Made by a program: the position numbers and the translations under genes. Shown here one piece after another: positions 42,480 to 49,534 of a DNA stretch of 49,534 nucleotides. Position 1 is the stretch's first letter. The number at the start of each line of letters is the position of its first letter. Under the pieces are notes generated by a model. That model made no database searches. It saw only the letters and a list, made by a program, of their open reading frames with translations, and was not told the origin of the DNA. The DNA lies in the NCBI GenBank assembly GCA_903869075.1, contig CAIPXZ010000724.1:1-49534 (forward strand), given 5' to 3'. Source of the stretch: an uncultured Myxococcales bacterium (GTDB lineage: Bacteria; Myxococcota_A; UBA9042).

Positions 42480-44040
42480 CGCCAAGCGCCTCGCCTGCGT
42501 GGACGTGCCGGCGCTGCCGCTGCAGTGCCTTGTGCGGCGGCAACCGGAGCTGGCGGCGCTGCCGGCGGTCATCGTCGATGAGCTGCATCCGCAGGGCGTT
42601 GTGCTGTGGACCAACCGCGCGGCGCGGCTGGCGGGCGTGCGGACCGGCGCGCGCTACGGCCACGCGCTGAGCCTGTGCGCCCAGCTGCGCGCGGGGCTGG
42701 TGCCGGACGCCGAGCAGCAAGCGGCGATTACCGAAATTGCCGAGCTGCTGCGCACCTTTACGCCGCTCGTCGAGCCAGCGCGCCAGGAGCCCGGCGTGTT
42801 CTGGCTGGACGCCAACGGCCTGACGCGCTTTCACCCCGAGCTGGCGCTGCCGGCGATCCACGCGCTGTGGGCCGACGAGATTCGCCAAAATCTGCGCGCG
42901 GTTGGCTGGCACGCCGCGGTGGTGCTGGGCTTTGACCGGCTGGCGACCTACGCGATCGCCCGGCACTTTCACGGCGTGCGCGTGCTGGCTGATCCGGCGC
43001 AGGAGACCCGCGCGTGCGGGCGCGTGCAGCTGGCGAGCCTCGGCGCGGCGTGGGGCATCGCGCCCAAGCTGCGCGATGAGCTGGAGCGGCTGGGCGTGGC
43101 GACGCTGGGTGAGCTGGCGGCGCTGCCGGAGACGGCGCTGCGCGAGCGCATGGGCCTGCAGGTCGCGCTGCTGCGGCGGCGGCTGGCGCACGACGTGCCG
43201 GCGCCGCTGGCGCCCGAGCTGCCGCTGCCGGAGCCGGTGGCGGCGCGCGATTTCGAGCCGCCGGACAACAACGCGCAGCGCCTGCTGTTTGCCGCCAAGG
43301 GCCTGCTGGCGACGCTGTTGCCGCTGCTCGTGGCCCGGCGCGAGGCCGTGGCGCGGCTGGACGTGCTGCTGGTGCTGGACCACGCGCCGAGCTGGCCGCT
43401 GCAGCTGCAACCGGCGGAGCCGACGCTGCAGGAACTGCAACTGCTGGATCTGATTCGCCTGGCGCTGGATCGCACGCCGCTGCCGGCGGCGGTGCAGACG
43501 CTGCGGCTGGCGCTGCACGGCGTACCGGCGACGGCGTCGCAGCTGGCGCTGTGGCGGCTGCAGGGCCAGCGCGATCCGCACGCGGCGGCGCTGGCGCTGG
43601 CGCGGCTGCGGGCGCTGTTTGGCGAGGAGGCGGTGGGGACGGCGACGCTGCGCTCGGCGTGGCTGCCGGAAGGGCAGTTCGCGTGGCAGCCGCTGCGCAA
43701 GCTGCAGATCCAGACGGCGCGCGCGCCGGACGAGCCGGCCAACGTGGTGCGCCTGCCACAGCAGCCGGCGGTGCGCCCGGTGCGGCGTCTGCTCGCCCAG
43801 CCAGCGCGGTTGCCGCCGCGACCCGAAGGCAATCGGCCGTGGCGGCTGGCGCCGTTTCGCCCCGAGACCGTGGTGCATTTTGCCGGACCGTACCGGCTGG
43901 CCGGCGGCTGGTGGCGCTCCATCAGCCAGACCGACCGCTGCCGCGACTACGGCTACGCCACAACCGACCGCGGCACGGTGCTGTGGGTCTTCCATGAGCC
44001 AGCGAAGAACGCATGGTTCTGCCAAGGTTTTTTGGAATGA
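42463..44040 (+). CDS. imuB: ImuB, Y-family polymerase-like mutasome protein
   Basis: A 525-residue Y-family polymerase relative without a full active site. Asp14 (ACVDVP) and Asp116 (FWLDANGL) keep two catalytic positions, but the Glu after Asp116 is Ala117, so it is probably not a polymerase itself. A beta-clamp motif QLALW (360-364) is at about the place where M. tuberculosis ImuB has QLPLW. The C-terminus has [14 protein letters not shown] and TVLWVFHE, a feature of ImuB tails. It recruits DnaE2 to the clamp at lesions. The ATG lies 17 bp inside imuA and the stop overlaps dnaE2 (ATGA), giving strict coupling. Confidence 0.93.
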   Translation: MAWSCDAKRLACVDVPALPLQCLVRRQPELAALPAVIVDELHPQGVVLWTNRAARLAGVRTGARYGHALSLCAQLRAGLVPDAEQQAAITEIAELLRTFTPLVEPARQEPGVFWLDANGLTRFHPELALPAIHALWADEIRQNLRAVGWHAAVVLGFDRLATYAIARHFHGVRVLADPAQETRACGRVQLASLGAAWGIAPKLRDELERLGVATLGELAALPETALRERMGLQVALLRRRLAHDVPAPLAPELPLPEPVAARDFEPPDNNAQRLLFAAKGLLATLLPLLVARREAVARLDVLLVLDHAPSWPLQLQPAEPTLQELQLLDLIRLALDRTPLPAAVQTLRLALHGVPATASQLALWRLQGQRDPHAAALALARLRALFGEEAVGTATLRSAWLPEGQFAWQPLRKLQIQTARAPDEPANVVRLPQQPAVRPVRRLLAQPARLPPRPEGNRPWRLAPFRPETVVHFAGPYRLAGGWWRSISQTDRCRDYGYATTDRGTVLWVFHEPAKNAWFCQGFLE

Positions 44041-47000
44041 CAGCGCCGTACGTGCCGCTGTGGGTCAAGACGCACTTCAGCTTTTTGGAAGGCGCGTCGC
44101 GGCCGGACGAGCTTGTGGAGCGCGCCCACGCCCTGGGGCTGCCGGCGCTGGCGGTGACGGATCGGGACGGCGTGGCTGGCGTCGTGCGCGCGCATGAGGC
44201 GGCGAAAGAGCTGAAGCTGAAACTGCTTTTTGGCTCGCAGCTGACGGTGGCCGAGACGCTGCCGGAGGTGGCGCTCCTGACCCCGCAAGACGTGGCGACC
44301 GCCCAGCCGCACACGCCCGTGCTGCTGGCGACGAACCGCGAAGGCTACGGCAACCTGTGTCGGCTGGCGACGTTGGGGCGGCGGCGCAGCCACAAGGGCG
44401 CCGCGCTGAACACCTGGCGGGAGCTGGCGGAGCACGCCGACGGCCTGCTGCTGCTGCTGCACCAACCGCCGGCGGACCTGGCCGCGCCGTGGCTGCAGGA
44501 CGTGGCGGCGGCGTTTGGCGATCGCGCGTATGGCTTGGCGCTGCGCCACGGCGAGGAGTCGGACAAGCCGCGGGAGCGCCAGCTGCGGCAACTGCTGACG
44601 CGCTTTGGCTGGCGCGGCGTGGCTGGCCGCGAGGTGCTCTACCACGACGCGGCGCGGCGGCGGCTGCAGGACGTACTGACGTGCATTCGCCTCGGGCTGA
44701 CGCTGGACAGCGCCGGCCAGCACCTGCATGCCAACGCCAACCACGATCTGCTGGCGCCGGACAAAATGGCGCGGCTGTTCCAGGATGCGCCAGGCTGGCT
44801 GGCGCAGACGCTGGAAGTGGCTGATCGTTGTGACTTTTCCCTGCGTGAGCTGCGCTACGTCTACCCGCTGGCGCGGCTGCCGGACGGCACGACGCCGGCG
44901 CAACACTTTGCGCAGCTGACCTGGGCGGGCGCGGCGTGGCGCTATCCGCAGGGCGTGCCGGACGAGGTCCGCGCGCAGCTGGCCAAGGAGCTGGCGCTGA
45001 TCCACCAGCTGGATTACGCCGGCTATTTCCTGACGATGTGGGAGATCGTGCAGTTCTGCAACAGCCGCGGCATTCTGTGCCAAGGCCGCGGATCGGCAGC
45101 GAATTCGGCGGTGTGCTATGTGCTGGGTATCACGGCGATCGATCCCGTGCGGATGGGCCTGCTTTTCGAGCGGTTTTTGTCGCTGGAGCGCGCCGAGCCG
45201 CCGGACATCGATCTCGACATCGAGCATGAACGGCGCGAGGAGGTCATCCAGCACGTCTATGGCCGCTACGATCCGCTGCATCCGGCGGCCAAAACCGCTG
45301 ACGATCCGGCAGCTTGTGTGCAGGCCGGCCGGTCGCACGCGGCGATGGTGTGCAACGTCATCCGCTTTCGCGGCAAGTCGGCGCTGCGCGAGGTCGGCAA
45401 GGTGCTGGGCATCCCGGAGACGGATCTCGACCGCGCGTCGCGGTTCGTGTCGTCGTGGGGCGAGGACATCGACGCGGCGCAGCTGCAGACCGCGGGCTTT
45501 GCGCTGGAGAGCCAGGCACACCGGCTGCTGCTGGAGCTGGCCAATGAAATCCAGGACTTTCCGCGGCATCTGGGCATCCATCCCGGCGGCTTTTTGCTCG
45601 GTCACGCGCCGATCGACACGCTTGTGCCGATTGAAAACGCCACGATGGAGGCGCGGACCGTCATCCAGTGGGACAAGAACGACGTGGAGGCGCTGGGGCT
45701 GTTCAAGGTCGACCTGCTGGGCCTGGGGATGCTGAGCCAAGTGCACCGCTGTCTGGATTTGCTGACGCTTACCAAGGGCTTGGCGCTGACGATGGCGACG
45801 ATTCCGGCGGAGGATCCGGCGACTTACGAGATGATCAGCCGCGGCGACACCGTGGGCGTGTTCCAGATCGAGAGTCGCGCGCAGATGGCGATGCTGCCGC
45901 GCCTGCAGCCGCGGACGTTTTACGATCTGGTGGTGGAGGTGGCGATCGTGCGGCCGGGGCCGATCACCGGCGGCATGGTGCACCCGTACCTGCGGCGGCG
46001 CCAGGGCACGGAACCGGTTGAATACCCGCATGAATGCCTCAAGCCGGTGCTGGCCAAGACGCTGGGCGTGCCGCTGTTTCAGGAGCAGGTGATGCGGCTG
46101 GCGATGGTCGCGGCGGACTACACGCCGGGCGAGGCGGACCAGCTGCGGCGGGACATGGCGGCGTGGAAAAAGTCGGGGGCGATCGACAAGCACCACGAGA
46201 AGCTGACGACGCGGATGGTGGCCAAGGGCATCGCCGCCGAGTTCGCCGAGCGAGTCTTCCAGCAAATTCGCGGCTTTGGCGAGTACGGCTTTCCCGAGAG
46301 CCACGCCGCGTCCTTCGCGCTGATTTCCTACGTGACGGCGTGGCTGAAGTGCCATCACCCGGCGGAGTTCACCTGCGCCCTGCTGAACGCCTGGCCGATG
46401 GGCTTCTACGCGCCGGCAACGCTTGTCGAGGACGCCAAGCGCCACGGCATCCAGGTGCTGCCGATCGACGTGCAGCACTCGGCGTGGGACTGCACGATGG
46501 CGGCGGGCGCGGTGCGGATGGGTAGCAAATTCGTCCATGGTTTGACCATGCTGCATCGCGCGCGGCTGGAGATGGCGCCGCCGCCGTACGCCAGCCTGGA
46601 CGATTTTGTGCGGCGGACGCGGCTGGACAAGCGCGCGCTGGACGCGCTGGCGGAGGTCGGCGCGCTGGACAGCCTGGGCGTGGACCGGCGGCAGGCGCTG
46701 TGGCAGGTGCGGGCGCTGGCGCACCGCGTGCATGAGCCGCTGCTGCTGCCGCAAACCGAGACGCTGCCGCTGTTTGCGCCGCTGCGGCTGGCCGGGGAGA
46801 TTGGCTGGGACTTTCGCCGCAGCGGGCTCTCGACCCGCGGCCACCCGCTGACGCCGCTGCGCCCGGCGCTGGACGAGCGGCGACTGCCCACGGCGCGCGC
46901 GCTCGCCAAGCTACGCGGCGGCACCCGCGTGCGCTTCGTCGGCCTGGTGATCTGCCGGCAGAGCCCCGGGACCGCCAGCGGCGTCACGTTCTTCACCCTG

Positions 47001-47204
47001 GAAGACGAGACCGGATTTTGCAACCTCGTGGTCTGGAAGGACATCATGGCGCGTTTTCGCGTCGTCGCCCGCACGGCGCAGCTGCTCGGCGTGACCGGCA
47101 AGCTGCAGGCCGAGGACGGCGTTGTCCACCTGATCGCCGAGACGCTGTGGGTGCCGGAGCTCAGCCAGCCGATGCCGCTGCCGTCAAGCCGCGATTTTCA
47201 TTGA
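44037..47204 (+). CDS. dnaE2: error-prone DNA polymerase III alpha-like, DnaE2
   Basis: A 1055-residue C-family polymerase that performs translesion synthesis. An N-terminal PHP domain begins [20 protein letters not shown]. The active-site aspartates are Asp392 and Asp394 ([10 protein letters not shown]) and Asp559 ([10 protein letters not shown]). [50 protein letters not shown] and the C-terminal OB-like part ([19 protein letters not shown]) are typical of DnaE2. ATG 44037 overlaps the imuB stop (ATGA); ATG 44013 inside imuB is possible. Expressed in the SOS response from the imuA promoter. Confidence 0.96.
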   Translation: MTAPYVPLWVKTHFSFLEGASRPDELVERAHALGLPALAVTDRDGVAGVVRAHEAAKELKLKLLFGSQLTVAETLPEVALLTPQDVATAQPHTPVLLATNREGYGNLCRLATLGRRRSHKGAALNTWRELAEHADGLLLLLHQPPADLAAPWLQDVAAAFGDRAYGLALRHGEESDKPRERQLRQLLTRFGWRGVAGREVLYHDAARRRLQDVLTCIRLGLTLDSAGQHLHANANHDLLAPDKMARLFQDAPGWLAQTLEVADRCDFSLRELRYVYPLARLPDGTTPAQHFAQLTWAGAAWRYPQGVPDEVRAQLAKELALIHQLDYAGYFLTMWEIVQFCNSRGILCQGRGSAANSAVCYVLGITAIDPVRMGLLFERFLSLERAEPPDIDLDIEHERREEVIQHVYGRYDPLHPAAKTADDPAACVQAGRSHAAMVCNVIRFRGKSALREVGKVLGIPETDLDRASRFVSSWGEDIDAAQLQTAGFALESQAHRLLLELANEIQDFPRHLGIHPGGFLLGHAPIDTLVPIENATMEARTVIQWDKNDVEALGLFKVDLLGLGMLSQVHRCLDLLTLTKGLALTMATIPAEDPATYEMISRGDTVGVFQIESRAQMAMLPRLQPRTFYDLVVEVAIVRPGPITGGMVHPYLRRRQGTEPVEYPHECLKPVLAKTLGVPLFQEQVMRLAMVAADYTPGEADQLRRDMAAWKKSGAIDKHHEKLTTRMVAKGIAAEFAERVFQQIRGFGEYGFPESHAASFALISYVTAWLKCHHPAEFTCALLNAWPMGFYAPATLVEDAKRHGIQVLPIDVQHSAWDCTMAAGAVRMGSKFVHGLTMLHRARLEMAPPPYASLDDFVRRTRLDKRALDALAEVGALDSLGVDRRQALWQVRALAHRVHEPLLLPQTETLPLFAPLRLAGEIGWDFRRSGLSTRGHPLTPLRPALDERRLPTARALAKLRGGTRVRFVGLVICRQSPGTASGVTFFTLEDETGFCNLVVWKDIMARFRVVARTAQLLGVTGKLQAEDGVVHLIAETLWVPELSQPMPLPSSRDFH

Positions 47205-47220
47205 CGACCGCCAACGCGCC

Positions 47221-47250
47221 TTGACGCCGGGGCGGTGCGTCGTCCATCCT
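47221..47250 (+). promoter_or_regulatory. sigma70-like promoter of the tRNA-Pro gene
   Basis: TTGACG (47221-47226), 18 nt, CATCCT (47245-47250). Transcription would start near 47257, three bases before the mature tRNA 5' end, as expected for a single tRNA gene. Confidence 0.5.
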
Positions 47251-47259
47251 TGCGCCGCA

Positions 47260-47333
47260 CGGGGAGTAGCGCAGTCCGGTAGCGCGCCTGCTTTGGGAGC
47301 AGGATGTCGCAGGTTCGAATCCTGTCTCCCCGA
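47260..47333 (+). tRNA. tRNA-Pro (anticodon UGG)
   Basis: A 74-nt cloverleaf. Acceptor stem CGGGGAG (47260-47266) pairs with CTCCCCG (47326-47332), discriminator A47333. Anticodon stem CCTGC (47287-47291)/GCAGG (47299-47303) with 7-nt loop TTTGGGA; anticodon TGG at 47294-47296. The T-arm AGGTTCGAATCCT is canonical. The 5' C and G37 fit proline. The CCA end is not encoded (ACCG follows), so it is added after transcription. Confidence 0.97.
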
Positions 47334-47533
47334 CCGCCAACGGCCTGACTGAGCGCGAACGCTTGGCGCGCGACCGACGCCCGCGGCAGTTTGGCCCCCG
47401 GGCGGCGCCGGCGCTTCGCGCCCATTGGCAAACCACCCGGCCCGGCCCGCAACCCAAAAACGTTATCGAACGCTGACGGCTTTTGCCGCGCGGGATTCGT
47501 ACGCGCCGATGCAAAATCTTCGGATCGGCGCCC
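47334..47533. other. intergenic gap with no recognised feature
   Basis: About 200 bp between the tRNA and the terminator of the MopE-like gene. I see no convincing ORF with a ribosome site, no repeat of the tRNA 3' end and no integrase, so there is no sign of an integrated element. Confidence 0.6.
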
Positions 47534-47578
47534 AAAACGGCCGCGGGCCCCGGCTGCTGTGAGGCAACCGGAGCCCGC
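47534..47578 (-). terminator. intrinsic terminator of the MopE-like gene
   Basis: Minus-strand hairpin: GCGGGCTCCGG (47568-47578) pairs with CCGGGGCCCGC (47543-47553), 11 bp including one G-U pair, 14-nt loop, followed after GGCC by GTTTT (47534-47538). It lies 22 nt after the stop codon. Confidence 0.6.
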
Positions 47579-47599
47579 GAACCTATCAACCAGAAACGA

Positions 47600-49534
47600 C
47601 TACCAGCCGCTGCGACCCTGCTCGTTGTGGCCGTACCACTGCGCCGGGTAGGTGCCGTTGGACACTTCCAGGCTGTACGGCGCGCAGATCGTCGCGTCGG
47701 TGCCGGAGGCGCGGTAGATGTGGATCGCGTACCAAGCGCTGTCGTCCGCGCAGCGGTGCGCGTCGTAGCCGTACGGGAACGCGCCGTGGCCGGTGTAGGC
47801 ATTGGGCGCAATCAGCCACGCGTTGGCGAACCAGTAACCGGCGTAACCGGTCGTCGGCGCCGCGCCGCAGCCCGAGCCGCCACCCGGATAGCCCTGGCAG
47901 TCCCACGTGTCGTACGTGTCGCCGGTCCAGCACGGCCACTCACCCCATTCGGAGTAGTAGTTCGAGTACTGGCCGCCACCGCCGCGGTACGTGTTGCCGG
48001 ACGTGTACCACCAGAAGTCGGTGTCACCGCAGCAGACCATGTTCCAGCCACCAGGCGTCGAGGAGCCGGGCGTGCTGTAACCCGACGCCGTCGCCGCGTT
48101 CCACGCCGGCTTGCCGGACGCGGTCGCCGCGTTGCCGGTGCTGGTGTTCTGGTACTGCACAACCGCGCCAGGCGACGTGCCCGGGCACAGGTTCGCCGTG
48201 CCGGAGCCACGGTACACTTCCATGACCGCGCCGGTCGGGTTCGACGGGAACCAAGCGCGAACCGTGTACAGATCGTACTGCAGGTTCGTGCCCACGTCCG
48301 CCGAGTCCGCGGCATAGAAGTAGTACCAGTCGTTGTCCGTGCCGCTGATGAGCGAGCCGGTAATCGTGATCTTCTGCCCGGTGTTGCCGGCGCCGAGGTT
48401 CAGATTACCGTTGTCGTACAACGTGTTGCCGATGGCCGGAGCGACCTGCACACCCGGGCAGGTGTTGTTCGCCGGCTCGTACGCGTCGTTGACGTTGCAC
48501 TCGCAGCCGTCCGCCGCCAGCGTGTTGATGTTCTTGTAACCCGTCACGCACGAGGAGATGACGCAGCTACCGGCCGTGCACGCGACAATCGCGTTGTTGG
48601 CAGCGCCCGACAGCGGACCGGCCGAGGTGCACCAGTTGGCCGCGTTGTCATCGGTGATGCCGTTGCAGTTGTTGTCCACGTTGTCGCAGATTTCCACCGC
48701 ACCCGGGTTGATCGACGCGCCCGCGCCCGCCGTGTCGTTGCAGTCGCCACCGCCCTTGACGCAGATCGTCGGCGTGCCCTTGGTGACCTTGGCCGCGTCG
48801 CAGTAGGTGTCGCCGTCCTTGTCGCACAGCTCGTCCACGCCGCTCACGCAGTTGTTGTCGATGCCGTCGCACCACTCGGCGTGGGTCGGGTAGCAGTCGG
48901 CGCCGCCCGCGGCCGGGTTGTCGTTGCAGTCCAAGGTCGTGCCGGCAACCGGCGCAGCGCCCGCCAACAGCGCGCCGCTCTGCGGCACGGTGTAGAGCAA
49001 GTTCTGCAGGTTGTTGGCGCACATGCACTGGAACGAGTTGATCGGGTAGCCGTCCTGGTCACCGTCAAAGTAGTAGTTGACGCAACCGCTGGCGTTCTGC
49101 TCGTCCGTCGCGCCGTTGCAGTTGTTGTCCAACGAGTCGCCGCAGACCTCGACCTTACCCGGGTTGATGCTCGTGCCCGTCGCGCCCACCGTGTCATTGC
49201 AGTCGCCGCCGCCCAGGTTGCAGACCGTCGGCGTGCCGACCGTGACAAGGTTCTTGTCGCAGTAGTGGTCGCCGTCCTTGTCGCAGTTCTCGTCGGTGGA
49301 GCCGTTGCAGTTGTTGTCCAGGTTGTCGCACATCTCCGTCATGCCCGGCTTGATGTTCTTGCTCGTGTCGTCGCAGTCATCGCCGTAGCCCGCCGCGATG
49401 ACGGTGCTCGGGCAAGTCGTGCCGCGCGACGCCACGACCTGCATGGTCTTGCCGCAGTAGCCGTCGCCGTCGACGTCGCAGCCTTCATCCGTGACGCCGT
49501 TGCAGTTGTTGTCCTTGCCGTCGCAGATTTCCGC
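47600..49534 (-). CDS. secreted MopE-type metal-binding repeat protein, 5' end cut
   Basis: The frame is open to the window edge, so at least 644 residues are present and the N-terminus is missing; Met at 49444 is internal. The visible part starts with five Cys/Asp repeats of the form CDxxDNNCNGxxDE...CDxDGDxYC...GGDCND...INPGxxEICD, the putative metal-binding motif named after MopE (PF11617). They fold through disulfides and may bind copper or calcium. A CxxGYKN...DGCEC stretch and a PPC-like beta-sandwich (NDAYEPANNTCPG; LISGTDNDWYYFYAADSAD) follow. The C-terminal 200 residues are Trp/Tyr/Gly-rich with several Cys and end NEQGRSGW, without a MYXO-CTERM anchor. It is probably surface-exposed or released. 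Confidence 0.88.
   Translation of the reverse strand, partial: AEICDGKDNNCNGVTDEGCDVDGDGYCGKTMQVVASRGTTCPSTVIAAGYGDDCDDTSKNIKPGMTEMCDNLDNNCNGSTDENCDKDGDHYCDKNLVTVGTPTVCNLGGGDCNDTVGATGTSINPGKVEVCGDSLDNNCNGATDEQNASGCVNYYFDGDQDGYPINSFQCMCANNLQNLLYTVPQSGALLAGAAPVAGTTLDCNDNPAAGGADCYPTHAEWCDGIDNNCVSGVDELCDKDGDTYCDAAKVTKGTPTICVKGGGDCNDTAGAGASINPGAVEICDNVDNNCNGITDDNAANWCTSAGPLSGAANNAIVACTAGSCVISSCVTGYKNINTLAADGCECNVNDAYEPANNTCPGVQVAPAIGNTLYDNGNLNLGAGNTGQKITITGSLISGTDNDWYYFYAADSADVGTNLQYDLYTVRAWFPSNPTGAVMEVYRGSGTANLCPGTSPGAVVQYQNTSTGNAATASGKPAWNAATASGYSTPGSSTPGGWNMVCCGDTDFWWYTSGNTYRGGGGQYSNYYSEWGEWPCWTGDTYDTWDCQGYPGGGSGCGAAPTTGYAGYWFANAWLIAPNAYTGHGAFPYGYDAHRCADDSAWYAIHIYRASGTDATICAPYSLEVSNGTYPAQWYGHNEQGRSGW

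Noticed and set aside
43953-46844. 963-codon open frame on the minus strand
   Set aside because: Antisense shadow of dnaE2.
47260-47533. Possible integration site at tRNA-Pro
   Set aside because: No integrase, no duplicated tRNA 3' end and no change in gene type beside it.

Overview
The window is a very GC-rich bacterial chromosome segment with tightly packed genes, many of them overlapping by 4 bp (ATGA or GTGA). It most likely comes from a Myxococcota or other deltaproteobacteria-like Gram-negative. The evidence is: a DUF2330 protein ending in a MYXO-CTERM-like Gly-Cys/hydrophobic/Arg-cluster tail; a MopE-type Cys/Asp repeat protein; several large secreted or lipidated beta-propeller proteins; a giant metzincin lipoprotein; and a LexA-type box that closely fits the Myxococcus xanthus SOS consensus as I recall it. 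I see no phage, IS element, CRISPR array or integrase. The gene order looks like ordinary chromosomal backbone mixed with lineage-specific envelope genes.

Layout. 2-6191 (+): 3' end of a UbiA-type prenyltransferase coupled to a small lipoprotein, a secreted protein, panD, a stand-alone MshEN/GspE_N-like domain protein, a PQQ-like beta-propeller, a divergent folE, and a lipoprotein that joins a SUOX-like domain to cytochrome c. 6165-18790 (-): a DUF2330 protein with its own TTGACA promoter, an EamA transporter, a HEAT-like secreted protein, an orphan CoA-transferase subunit B, manC, fetA and fetB, then manB, gatC, gatA, gatB and a polytopic membrane protein. A PaaI-like thioesterase (18960, +) is divergent from the DUF2330 gene. 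19485-25697 (-): a two-gene operon of an outer-membrane beta-barrel and a 1628-residue metzincin lipoprotein, with a good sigma70-like promoter, tandem operator-like repeats and a strong terminator. 25875-36521 (-): beta-carbonic anhydrase, then an overlapping heavy-metal efflux operon (OMF, lipidated MFP, CzcA-type RND, OmpR-type regulator, histidine kinase) followed after 15 bp by a Ski2-like helicase with a DUF3516-like tail.

36744-37718 (+): msrB (zinc-less form) and the free methionine-R-sulfoxide reductase gene, a small oxidative-repair pair. 37722-40802 (-): a large beta-propeller lipoprotein, divergent from an SDR dehydrogenase (40987, +). 41790-47204 (+): the SOS mutasome imuA-imuB-dnaE2. 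A perfect ACTGAAC/GTTCAGT palindrome sits between its -35 and -10, and imuA may be leaderless. A tRNA-Pro(UGG) with its own promoter follows, and the window ends inside a MopE-like repeat gene (-) with a hairpin terminator.

Functional themes are envelope and secreted proteins, divalent metal homeostasis (FetAB, CzcA-type efflux with its own two-component system, MopE-like repeats), sugar-nucleotide supply (manB/manC), Gln/Asn-tRNA amidation (gatCAB), and damage repair (mutasome, Msr pair). All functions are read from sequence motifs by eye; no alignment or database search was run.
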